DNA of 25,243 nucleotides from JBAZHE01 sp041652555 (GCA_041652555.1 JBAZHE010000020.1:1-25243); one strand, 5' to 3'. Shown: positions 7,249 through 12,482, counted from the stretch's first letter. Program-made: numbers and translations. Notes: generated by a model from the sequence alone, not told the origin.

Positions 7249-8166
7249 CTATAAATTTTTTAATCTCTCTGACAATTTATAAGCATCAGCGTGAGATAAA
7301 ACACCGAGATAAGATCCTAATAAACACTTATAATATTCTTCGTTGATCAACCCCGCTGCCAGTTTCTCGGTTGCTTTTTTCATTCGTTTAAAAATTCGGC
7401 GCTTAGTTCTTATTCTAACTAAATTTTGATATGGCCTCGCAACATAACCTAAAAAATCAAGGCCTTGGCTAAATTTTTTGATTAAAACTTTATTAGGATG
7501 TAATTCTAAACATAATTCATTTTCTAAAAAATTTTTAATAAACGGCAATATTACCTCTAAATATTTTTGATCATTAGACACAATAATAAAATCATCAGTA
7601 TAGCGAGCATAGTATTTTATTCTTAGCTCTTGTTTTACAAATTGATCTAGCTCATTAAGATAAATATTAGCAAACAATTGTGAAGTCAGATTGCCGAGTG
7701 GCAGGCCACGAGCCGATTGGTCTTTGTTTTCCTTCCCTGATATAATATTTTTTTCACACCGTGTCATTCCCGCAAAGGCGGGAATCCAGTTTTTTTTGTG
7801 ATAGCTATTAATTATTTTATCAATCAATTCTAGTGCATCTCTATCAATTATTTTTTTTCTGATTATTCGCTTTAATATTTTATGGTCAACTGAATCAAAA
7901 AATTTACGGATATCACATTTTAGAGCAAAACAAATTTTAATATTATTAACACTGGCTTTTCTTAAATATTCAGCCGCACGGAAAAATCCCCGATGATGGC
8001 CTTTGCCAATCCGGCAAGAAAACGATTCAGGAATAAACATCGGCTCAAAAATCGGATTTAAAATCCGAGAAAGCGCACGATGAACAATCCTGTCGCGAAC
8101 TATTGCTTTATGAATATTACGTGGCTTTGGATCATTAATTTTAAACGAGGTGTAATTGGCGGGCAA
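7249..8166 (-). CDS. DGR-type reverse transcriptase, catalytic part (frameshifted from its N-terminus)
   Basis: This is the main part of an RNA-directed DNA polymerase. The segment NDPKPRNIHKA...VRDRIVHRA, the motif KCDIRKFFDSVDH with a catalytic Asp, the DGR-type segment GLPLGNLTSQLFANIYLNE and the YTDD catalytic box in YARYTDDFIIV are all present. The LPLGNLTSQ wording is characteristic of RTs of diversity-generating retroelements. The 305-residue frame opens at a TTG, but its true N-terminus is in another frame (8100-8336); reading back one base near 8155-8160 joins PP to NYTSFKINDP and gives about 360 residues. A palindromic repeat adds WIPAFAGMTR and flanking residues just before GLPLGN. 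Catalytic residues survive, so the break may be recent or an assembly error. Confidence 0.88.
   Translation of the reverse strand: MPANYTSFKINDPKPRNIHKAIVRDRIVHRALSRILNPIFEPMFIPESFSCRIGKGHHRGFFRAAEYLRKASVNNIKICFALKCDIRKFFDSVDHKILKRIIRKKIIDRDALELIDKIINSYHKKNWIPAFAGMTRCEKNIISGKENKDQSARGLPLGNLTSQLFANIYLNELDQFVKQELRIKYYARYTDDFIIVSNDQKYLEVILPFIKNFLENELCLELHPNKVLIKKFSQGLDFLGYVARPYQNLVRIRTKRRIFKRMKKATEKLAAGLINEEYYKCLLGSYLGVLSHADAYKLSERLKNL
7766..7785. repeat. Palindromic dispersed repeat inserted in-frame in the RT gene
   Basis: ATTCCCGC-AAAG-GCGGGAAT is a perfect 8-bp hairpin inside a longer unit starting GTCATTCCCGC. On the RT strand it reads WIPAFAGMTR, the familiar translation of a widespread bacterial dispersed repeat. 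It lies in the RT between the helix ending in IINSYH and GLPLGNLTSQ, where related DGR RTs have only a few residues. Confidence 0.85.
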
Positions 8167-8336
8167 TAAGTTTTATTAGCTAATTCACGAGCCAGTGAAA
8201 AAATATTACCTTCCAAATTATAAGAAAATTTTAGCACGTCATCTTTCTTAGTTTTACCATGCTTAAATTCTTCCCAAGAAGCAAAAATATTTTCCGGAGA
8301 GATTATACTTTTAAAAATATTATTAACTTGTTTCAT
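8100..8336 (-). CDS. DGR reverse transcriptase, N-terminal fragment (frameshifted)
   Basis: Residues 1-60 (MKQVNNIFKSIIS...ELANKTYCPP) are the normal N-terminus of a DGR or group-II-like RT: ENIFASWEEFKHGKTKKDDV and LARELANKTY match the family's RT0/RT1 region. After CPP the frame runs into unrelated residues and stops at 8100. Stepping back one base restores the RT frame. The ATG is at 8336, eight bases from the divergent avd start at 8345, so neither gene has room for its own promoter between them. The simplest reading is a single-base deletion. Confidence 0.85.
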   Translation of the reverse strand: MKQVNNIFKSIISPENIFASWEEFKHGKTKKDDVLKFSYNLEGNIFSLARELANKTYCPPITPRLKLMIQSHVIFIKQ

Positions 8337-8344
8337 AAAAAAAT

Positions 8345-8728
8345 ATGACTAACAATTTTGAGTTGCCGATTTTTAAAAAAGCTTTTGATCTATACAAAGA
8401 AGTTCACTTAACCCGCGATAATATTTCCAAAAAGGATTGTTTTACGATTTGGAATCAATGCGAAAATTTAATCCTGGAAATAATAAAAAATCTTCTTTTA
8501 GCTTACAATACATCAGGGGAGAAAAAATTAATCAAGCTAAATAATGCTAGTAAACAACTCAACGTTTTAAGGATATTTTTGCGCTTAGCCAAAGAAGTCC
8601 AAACAATAAACGATAAGAAATATATAAGTTTACAGTTTAAAATTGATGAAATCGGCCGAATGCTTGGCGGCTGGATAAAATCACCAGCAAAAGAAAAACC
8701 CCCTTTGCAAGAGAGCTTAAAGAGATAA
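8345..8728 (+). CDS. avd: Avd-like four-helix-bundle protein of the diversity-generating retroelement
   Basis: This 127-residue all-helical protein resembles accessory variability determinant (bAvd). It begins ELPIFKKAFDLYKEVH, followed by KKDCFTIWNQCENLILEII, then KQLNVLRIFLRLAKEV and ends with the family's hallmark EIGRMLGGWIKS. Avd forms a basic pentamer that binds the RT and template RNA and is needed for mutagenic copying. The S23 intervening-sequence protein family has the same fold, but RT adjacency favours Avd. It is on the + strand, divergent from RT and converging on the candidate target gene, unlike the usual co-directional target-avd-TR-RT order. Intact. Confidence 0.82.
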   Translation: MTNNFELPIFKKAFDLYKEVHLTRDNISKKDCFTIWNQCENLILEIIKNLLLAYNTSGEKKLIKLNNASKQLNVLRIFLRLAKEVQTINDKKYISLQFKIDEIGRMLGGWIKSPAKEKPPLQESLKR

Positions 8729-8850
8729 ATATCCGAGACAGGGAAACCCGCAGATTACTATTCGAGTTGTCGGGATGATTGCTATTCACGTTCGCCTGAC
8801 CGTCGTCATACAAGTTAACGTTCACGCGGTTGCCATCCGAGTCAATTTTT
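8637..8850 (-). pseudogene. Frameshifted C-terminal extension of the DGR target protein
   Basis: Removing one A from the AAAAA run at 8846-8850 lets the target frame continue from ADGK into IDSDGNRVNVNLYDDGQANV, then to the LRVSLSR end of the Asn-rich segment and on to a stop at 8637. The first 30 residues are the Asn-rich repeat. The remainder is antisense to the last 92 bases of avd and may not be real protein. Without the shift, the target stops at 8842. Confidence 0.55.
8735..8840 (-). repeat. Candidate DGR variable or template repeat
   Basis: The coding (minus) strand is dense in AAC/AAT codons, encoding NVNLYDDGQANVNSNHPDN and then SNSNLRVS, and ends in a GC-rich stretch (CTGCGGGTTTCCCTGTCTC) that could be the initiation-of-mutagenic-homology end. 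Asn-codon clusters are the signature of DGR repeats, since RT errors hit adenines. Only one copy is visible, so whether it is VR or TR is undecided. Confidence 0.6.
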
Positions 8851-9330
8851 GCCGTCTGCCATCAATGGCCACCGGAAGCAGGCTTTTTCTTCATTCGCTA
8901 ACCACCAATCGTTATCTGAATTGAAATATGGTGGCTTTTCTGAATCCAGCCCGCGAATTTCGCGCTGGCGGATTAAGGACATATCGCCGGGAAAATAGAC
9001 AAGGCAAAAATCAGTCTCGCCTTTTTTATTGCTTTCAGCCGCTTCACGCAAAGTATTTTCGCGATAGCGGATCGGCAAATTAACTTCCAGTAAACCCCAC
9101 TTGGCGCAGATACTCGGCTGGATAACTTTATCCGAGCCAAGAATGCTTATTGCTCGCGCCAACGTTAGAACACTGCCAGCCATCTTTCTTATTTCCCCAA
9201 TATTATCGAGGAAATAATCAAAAACCTGACCATCAATCGTTCCATCGCCAACCATCCGAAAAAAATCCTGCAAACGCGAAGCCCGAACACCAGACTCCAC
9301 GACGACGATATTTTTCTTATTCATCGCCAT
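8842..9330 (-). CDS. Candidate DGR target protein (hypothetical)
   Basis: This 162-residue soluble protein has no recognised enzymatic motif. Its last third contains DMSLIRQREIRGLD...FNSDNDWWLANEE, similar in style to conserved parts of CPR proteins found next to DGR reverse transcriptases. It ends eight residues after the Trp-Pro of CFRWP, exactly where an Asn-rich repeat would follow in another frame. Two ATGs compete: 9330 abuts the Shine-Dalgarno AGAAAGAGG, while 9324 (MNKKN) leaves six bases and is the better start. It has its own TTGACA promoter (9420-9448). Base composition is more GC-rich than the flanks. The target role is inference from position and repeat. Confidence 0.55.
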   Translation of the reverse strand: MAMNKKNIVVVESGVRASRLQDFFRMVGDGTIDGQVFDYFLDNIGEIRKMAGSVLTLARAISILGSDKVIQPSICAKWGLLEVNLPIRYRENTLREAAESNKKGETDFCLVYFPGDMSLIRQREIRGLDSEKPPYFNSDNDWWLANEEKACFRWPLMADGKN

Positions 9331-9405
9331 CCTCTTTCTGTTGATATTAATATTTTAACGAATTTCATTAATAAATCGGTATTTTAAAGAACATTATAAT
9401 AGACC

Positions 9406-9435
9406 AAAACTATGTCATAATATTAGCATAGTTTT
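9406..9435. promoter_or_regulatory. Perfect inverted repeat over the target-gene promoter (possible operator)
   Basis: AAAACTATG (9406-9414) and CATAGTTTT (9427-9435) are exact 9-bp complements around a 12-base centre that contains the -10 hexamer. A dimeric repressor bound here would cover the promoter. No candidate regulator gene is adjacent. Confidence 0.5.
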
Positions 9436-9448
9436 ACAAAAATGTCAA
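9420..9448 (-). promoter_or_regulatory. Promoter for the candidate DGR target gene
   Basis: The minus strand has TTGACA (9443-9448), a 17-base spacer and TAATAT (9420-9425). It begins right after the tRNA-island terminator, so the target gene is independently transcribed. A second TATAAT-like box at 9393-9398 lacks a matching -35. Confidence 0.6.
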
Positions 9449-9452
9449 TAGT

Positions 9453-9480
9453 AAAAGAAACGGCCGAAGCCGTTTCTTTT
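9453..9480 (-). terminator. Terminator of the tRNA island, UUCG tetraloop
   Basis: On the minus strand AAAAGAAACGGC-TTCG-GCCGTTTCTTTT forms a 12-bp stem capped by the very stable C(UUCG)G tetraloop, ending in TTTT. It starts just past the 3' end of tRNA-Pro(CGG). On the + strand it also has a T-run and may work both ways. Confidence 0.8.
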
Positions 9481-9484
9481 TTTG

Positions 9485-9558
9485 TCGGGGTACTGGGACT
9501 TGAACCCAGAACCTCACGCACCCGAAGCGTGCGCCCTAGCCAATTAGGCCATACCCCG
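9485..9558 (-). tRNA. trnP: tRNA-Pro (CGG)
   Basis: The acceptor CGGGGTA/TACCCCG is perfect. The anticodon stem CACGC/GCGTG encloses loop TTCGGGT, giving anticodon CGG with U33 in place. A misaligned stem would give TCG, but that stem contains an A-C clash. Discriminator A; no CCA encoded. Last gene of the tRNA island. Confidence 0.92.
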
Positions 9559-9570
9559 AAATAAATTTTT

Positions 9571-9625
9571 AATCTTCAATTTTTCAATTATCAATTATTT
9601 ATTAAAAATTGTCAATTGATAATTA
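9571..9625. repeat. AT-rich intergenic element between tRNA genes (copy 2), with inverted repeat
   Basis: It starts AATCTTCAATTTTTCAATTA, as in copies near 2898 and 18013. CAATTATCAATT (9585-9596) is complementary to the start of AATTGATAATTA downstream (9613-9624), so the spacer RNA can fold. It lies between tRNA-Leu(CAG) and tRNA-Pro(CGG). Confidence 0.5.
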
Positions 9626-9632
9626 TAACTAG

Positions 9633-9714
9633 TGGGCGCGGAGAGACTTGAACTCTCATGGATTGCTCCGTACGCACCTGAAGCGTATGCGTCTACCAGT
9701 TTCGCCACGTGCCC
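9633..9714 (-). tRNA. trnL: tRNA-Leu (CAG)
   Basis: The long variable arm marks a class II tRNA. Anticodon stem TACGC/GCGTA encloses TTCAGGT, anticodon CAG. The T-arm GAGAGTTCAAGTCTCTC is identical to that of tRNA-Leu(TAG) at 18062. The acceptor GGGCACG/CGCGCCC carries one A5-C68 mismatch. Discriminator A, no CCA. Confidence 0.92.
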
Positions 9715-9721
9715 AATCTTG

Positions 9722-9794
9722 AGCGGGAGACGGGTCTCGAACCCGCGGCCTCAACCTTGGGAAGGTCGCGCTCTACCAACTGAGCTACTCCCGC
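9722..9794 (-). tRNA. trnG: tRNA-Gly (CCC)
   Basis: Acceptor GCGGGAG/CTCCCGC is perfect and the T-loop is GTTCGAG. The anticodon loop TTCCCAA gives CCC. Discriminator T, no CCA. It sits seven bases upstream of tRNA-Leu(CAG). Confidence 0.93.
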
Positions 9795-9833
9795 CTTCGT
9801 CCGCCGAAGCGGACTACGGCGGGCGATGCCCGC
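9791..9833. repeat. Double-hairpin GC-rich repeat between tRNA-Gly and tRNA-Ala
   Basis: GTCCGC-CGAA-GCGGAC (9799-9814) and GCGGGC-GAT-GCCCGC (9819-9833) are adjacent perfect hairpins. In addition CCGCC (9791-9795) can pair with GGCGG (9818-9822) in an alternative fold that would involve the tRNA-Gly 5' end. It is far more GC-rich than its surroundings and looks like a dispersed palindromic repeat. On the minus strand it forms part of the tRNA-Gly 5' leader. Confidence 0.6.
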
Positions 9834-9862
9834 TAAGTAGTTCGCGTAGGTGGAATTTAATC

Positions 9863-9871
9863 ATTATAGCA
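9863..9871 (-). promoter_or_regulatory. Extended -10 promoter inside the tRNA island
   Basis: TGCTATAAT on the minus strand, the same nine bases seen ahead of the radical SAM operon and the GH1 gene. It lies downstream of tRNA-Ala and about 68 bases upstream of tRNA-Gly, so it would drive tRNA-Gly, -Leu and -Pro(CGG) separately. No clear -35. Confidence 0.55.
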
Positions 9872-9892
9872 ACCTTTTTTTGCTGTACTCTG

Positions 9893-9963
9893 TGGACTTA
9901 GGCAGAATCGAACTGCCGCCTCTGCAATGCGAATGCAGCGTAATACCACTTTACTATAAGCCC
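9893..9963 (-). tRNA. trnA: tRNA-Ala (CGC)
   Basis: Acceptor GGGCTTA/TAAGTCC includes the G3.U70 wobble that is the alanine identity element. Anticodon stem CTGCA/TGCAG encloses TTCGCAT, anticodon CGC. D-stem GTAA/TTAC and T-loop GTTCGAT are standard. Discriminator A, no CCA. Confidence 0.93.
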
Positions 9964-9967
9964 CTTG

Positions 9968-10041
9968 TGAGCAATACGGGATTTGAACCTGTGACCTCTG
10001 CAATGTGAATGCAGCGCTCTAACCAGATGAGCTAATTACCC
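9968..10041 (-). tRNA. trnV: tRNA-Val (CAC)
   Basis: Acceptor GGGTAAT/ATTGCTC pairs with two G.T wobbles. Anticodon stem CTGCA/TGCAG, the same as in the adjacent tRNA-Ala, encloses TTCACAT, anticodon CAC. T-loop GTTCAAA. Discriminator A, no CCA. Four bases separate it from tRNA-Ala. Confidence 0.93.
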
Positions 10042-10054
10042 TACAAAAAATTTG

Positions 10055-10125
10055 TCGGGGCACTGGGAATTGAACCCAGGTTACACCCACCCCATGGGCG
10101 CGTACTACCGTTATACTATGCCCCG
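10055..10125 (-). tRNA. trnP: tRNA-Pro (GGG)
   Basis: Acceptor CGGGGCA/TGCCCCG is perfect and nearly identical to that of tRNA-Pro(CGG). Anticodon stem CGCCC/GGGTG encloses ATGGGGT, anticodon GGG with U33 correct. Discriminator A, no CCA. First gene of the island in transcription order. Confidence 0.9.
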
Positions 10126-10139
10126 TATAAAACTAAAAC

Positions 10140-10155
10140 ACCTCTAACCAGAGGT
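10140..10155 (-). terminator. Probable terminator after the conserved hypothetical gene
   Basis: ACCTCT-GGTT-AGAGGT on the minus strand forms a 6-bp hairpin followed by GTTTTAGTTTT. It lies about 40 bases after the stop at 10197 and before the tRNA island. The stem is short, so strength is uncertain. Confidence 0.55.
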
Positions 10156-10196
10156 ATTATCTTTATACTACAAACATCGACAAAAATCAATATCAT

Positions 10197-10703
10197 TTAA
10201 ATTTTTCGGCTATCATAAGCCCAATGCAAAACTGCCTGTCTTTGACGTTTTCGACAATCTAAATCACCTTTAAAACAATTCTTTTTTATCTGCGCAATAT
10301 GCCTTTTTATTGCTTTCCATCTTTTAATCTGTCTTTCGTCTTCATAAGGAATTCGACGCCCCAAATAATAACGACAATACCACTGAAACCAACCACGCGG
10401 GTCTTCCGGATATATCCAAGCTTTTTGTCGCCAAACCGATAACGGCTGACTAGCATTAACCCCAAAAAAATTTAATTTCGGATCATGTTTTAAAAAATTT
10501 AATTTAGCCTTAATAAACCAATCAGCTGGAAATTCTTTCACACAATCAGTCATATAGCGACCACCAAAAACCCCCAAGACCAACATTTGTTTTGGCGTCA
10601 ACTCCGGCTTAAAATCCTTAGAAAAATTCTTCCCCTCTGTTTCGATTAGCTCATAACGATAATTCTTCTGCATTTTATCGTTTACAATAATTACTTTTTT
10701 CAT
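10197..10703 (-). CDS. Conserved hypothetical protein, Trp/Tyr-rich
   Basis: This is a 168-residue soluble protein with no membrane segment and no motif I can tie to a function. Notable segments are TPKQMLVLGVFGGRYMTDC near residue 36, EFPADWF, and an aromatic-rich stretch (YPEDPRGWFQWYCRYYLGRR, about 97-116), followed by a basic C-terminal half with two Cys (KKNCFKGDLDCRKRQRQ). I have the impression that similar proteins exist across distant bacteria, but this needs a search. It begins three bases after the HD-protein stop and is the last gene of that operon. The lysine/arginine-rich tail would suit nucleic-acid contact, but that is speculation. Confidence 0.75.
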   Translation of the reverse strand: MKKVIIVNDKMQKNYRYELIETEGKNFSKDFKPELTPKQMLVLGVFGGRYMTDCVKEFPADWFIKAKLNFLKHDPKLNFFGVNASQPLSVWRQKAWIYPEDPRGWFQWYCRYYLGRRIPYEDERQIKRWKAIKRHIAQIKKNCFKGDLDCRKRQRQAVLHWAYDSRKI

Positions 10704-10706
10704 AAT

Positions 10707-11369
10707 TTATTCAACACCATCAACCTCCAGCCAAAACCTCTTAAAATAATCCACCATAAAATTATGTCTTTTTCTGGCAATAACTTTTCCGGTTTTAGTT
10801 AATATTTTATCTTTAATATTTTTTAATTTAAATTCATACTCCATAACAGCGGTGTCGTCGGTGGTGTAAGAATAACTCTTCTTTGTTTTAACCAACTTCT
10901 TTTCATTTCCAGTATAGAGAGCATTTCCCAAATAACCGGCAAACAAAAAATCTCGACCAATACCAATTGCACCAATAGAATCAAGCTTGTCAGCATCAAA
11001 AAGAACTTTAGCTTCAATAGTTTTAGGAATATGCTCGTTGCGATAACGATGACTAATTATGCAATGTAAAACATTTTCTATTAAATCTTGATCTATTTTA
11101 TATTTTTTTAAAATTTTACCAGCTAATTCAGCCCCTTTTTCGGCATGACAAAATTTCCCATTACTTTCCATTTCTTCTTTTCGCCCAATATCATGCAACA
11201 AACAAGCAACCGCCAAAATAGACAAATCCGTCCCCTCTAATTTACCAATATGCAAAGCCAAATTATAAACCCGATCCACATGACTCCAATCATGGCAACC
11301 GCTAGCCCCAACAAAAAACTTCTTCGCCTCTATTTCTATCTGCTTAATAATTTTTTTACTTAATTTCAT
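10707..11369 (-). CDS. HD-domain phosphohydrolase
   Basis: This is an approximately 220-residue metal-dependent phosphohydrolase of the YedJ-like HD group. Metal ligands are visible in order: CHDWSHVDRV (His26, His30), LLHDIGR (His59-Asp60), HAEKGA (His75), CIISHRY and DADKLDSIG. The HDWSH and DADKLD pair separates this group from (p)ppGpp synthetase/hydrolase. Substrate is unknown, probably a nucleotide. I prefer the ATG at 11369 (MKLSKK); an in-frame TTG at 11384 would overlap the upstream stop. It follows the metallopeptidase gene after four bases and precedes the conserved hypothetical gene by three. Confidence 0.87.
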   Translation of the reverse strand: MKLSKKIIKQIEIEAKKFFVGASGCHDWSHVDRVYNLALHIGKLEGTDLSILAVACLLHDIGRKEEMESNGKFCHAEKGAELAGKILKKYKIDQDLIENVLHCIISHRYRNEHIPKTIEAKVLFDADKLDSIGAIGIGRDFLFAGYLGNALYTGNEKKLVKTKKSYSYTTDDTAVMEYEFKLKNIKDKILTKTGKVIARKRHNFMVDYFKRFWLEVDGVE

Positions 11370-11373
11370 AAAA

Positions 11374-12024
11374 TTAAAATTCAATTTTACTTAACTTAAG
11401 AATTTTTTCGGTAGTGACATTAACTAGTTTTACTGAATTTAATTTTGGATTTTCTTCTTTAACCTTATCAATTATATATCTGCCAATTTTATAACCAAGC
11501 ATTTTTGGTTTTTCTTTGCCACCAAATATCCAAGAATCGTCATCACTCTCTTTATTCCATAAAACTTTTCCCAATTTTTTAATCCACGCATTTATTTCTG
11601 ACAAATCATAGCTTACGTTTTCTAAAACATCTTTACTAGGATATTGCTCTTTAGCAAAATGATCAGCCAATCCTTCTGAAATAATAGAATTAATCAAAAT
11701 ATGCTCTTTGTTTTTTGGTAGAAAACCAACATAGCCACGGCAAGCGTGATGCATTTCGTGATAAACTATGTAAATTAATTTATCAATCATTTTGTCAGTT
11801 AACTGTTTAAAATTAATATTAATCTTAACCCAATCCGTTGCCTGAGCAAAAGAATTAATCCAATCTTTTTCCCAGGCATAAACCGTAAAAGTAAAATTTT
11901 TCACCTTAAAAGGCAATAAAGCTTCAACTTTTTTAGCATACCTACTTATAGTCTTTCTAACAATTTCCAAATCTTTTTTAGAAACAGAACTATTGTTTGG
12001 TATAAAAACAATATTAATCTTCAT
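11374..12024 (-). CDS. Putative zinc metallopeptidase, DUF2268-like
   Basis: This is a 216-residue protein with the zinc site YHEMHHACRG (His89, Glu90, His93 of HExxH) and a downstream third ligand in SIISEGLADHF (Glu117). This HExxH...EGLAD pattern fits the DUF2268 group of predicted Zn-dependent proteases (gluzincin type). It has no signal peptide, so cytoplasmic. The C-terminus contains GYKIGRYIIDKVKEENP, also typical of that family. It is first of a three-gene minus-strand operon with the HD protein and the conserved hypothetical, downstream of a very AT-rich spacer. Native substrate unknown. Confidence 0.78.
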   Translation of the reverse strand: MKINIVFIPNNSSVSKKDLEIVRKTISRYAKKVEALLPFKVKNFTFTVYAWEKDWINSFAQATDWVKININFKQLTDKMIDKLIYIVYHEMHHACRGYVGFLPKNKEHILINSIISEGLADHFAKEQYPSKDVLENVSYDLSEINAWIKKLGKVLWNKESDDDSWIFGGKEKPKMLGYKIGRYIIDKVKEENPKLNSVKLVNVTTEKILKLSKIEF

Positions 12025-12206
12025 AATAAATTTTTCTTAATTACGTATAAATAGCATAATAACTGCTTATATTAAATAAAATATATAGTACATACTATAC
12101 TATATATAAAAACTAGTAAAAATTACTATATTTTATTTAATATTAAACAAATTACATAGTACAATATAAACTATATAATTATTTTGACAATAACTTGCTT
12201 GCTGTT
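12025..12206. repeat. AT-rich spacer with a long inverted repeat
   Basis: This 182-base gap is almost pure A+T. ATATTAAATAAAATATATAG (from 12069, extending to 12090) and TACTATATTTTATTTAATAT (12124-12143) are inverted copies differing by a two-base indel. Between them lie repeated TACTATA/TATAGTA words. It follows the toxin gene and precedes the metallopeptidase gene. It may act as a promoter region or terminator-like fold. No gene is seen in it. Confidence 0.6.
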
Positions 12207-12479
12207 TTAAAAAAGTTTTTCGTGTGAGCCAATTCTTAATAACAAAACAGTTATCTCAGATTTTTCTATTTTATAGATTAATAAAACATCAGGCTTAATA
12301 TGGCATTCAAAACATTCTTTAAACTCACCGCTCAACTGATGGTTTAAATTCTTTTCCGGCAACTTTTTACCGTTAGCCAAAATATTTAAAACGTTTTCCA
12401 GTTCTCCTAAAACAACATGGTTATGCTTATAATGTTTCAAATCTTTTTTAAAATGACTGGAATATTTTAATAAAAACAT
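12207..12479 (-). CDS. YafQ-type RelE/ParE-superfamily mRNA interferase toxin
   Basis: This 90-residue toxin would cleave mRNA on the ribosome. Family features are KYSSHFKKDLK at the N-terminus, ECHIKPDVLLIYKI (about 58-71) and the C-terminal RIGSHEKLF with a catalytic-region His86. The wording HIKPDVLLIY...GSH..LF fits YafQ better than RelE or HigB. It is three bases downstream of the DinJ-like antitoxin gene, the normal order. It appears intact. Confidence 0.9.
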   Translation of the reverse strand: MFLLKYSSHFKKDLKHYKHNHVVLGELENVLNILANGKKLPEKNLNHQLSGEFKECFECHIKPDVLLIYKIEKSEITVLLLRIGSHEKLF

Positions 12480-12482
12480 AAA

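Noticed and set aside
7249..8336. Group II intron carrying the RT
   Set aside because: No maturase or endonuclease domain follows the RT, no intron RNA domain V-like hairpin is seen around it, and the motifs are of DGR type.
8345..8728. S23/23S rRNA intervening-sequence four-helix protein
   Set aside because: Same fold, but the RT neighbour eight bases away and the EIGRMLGGWIKS ending fit Avd better, and no rRNA is present.
9485..9558. tRNA read as Arg(TCG) from the CTTCGGG loop
   Set aside because: That alignment needs an A-C clash in the anticodon stem. The alternative stem CACGC/GCGTG is perfect and puts U33 before CGG, so it is Pro(CGG).
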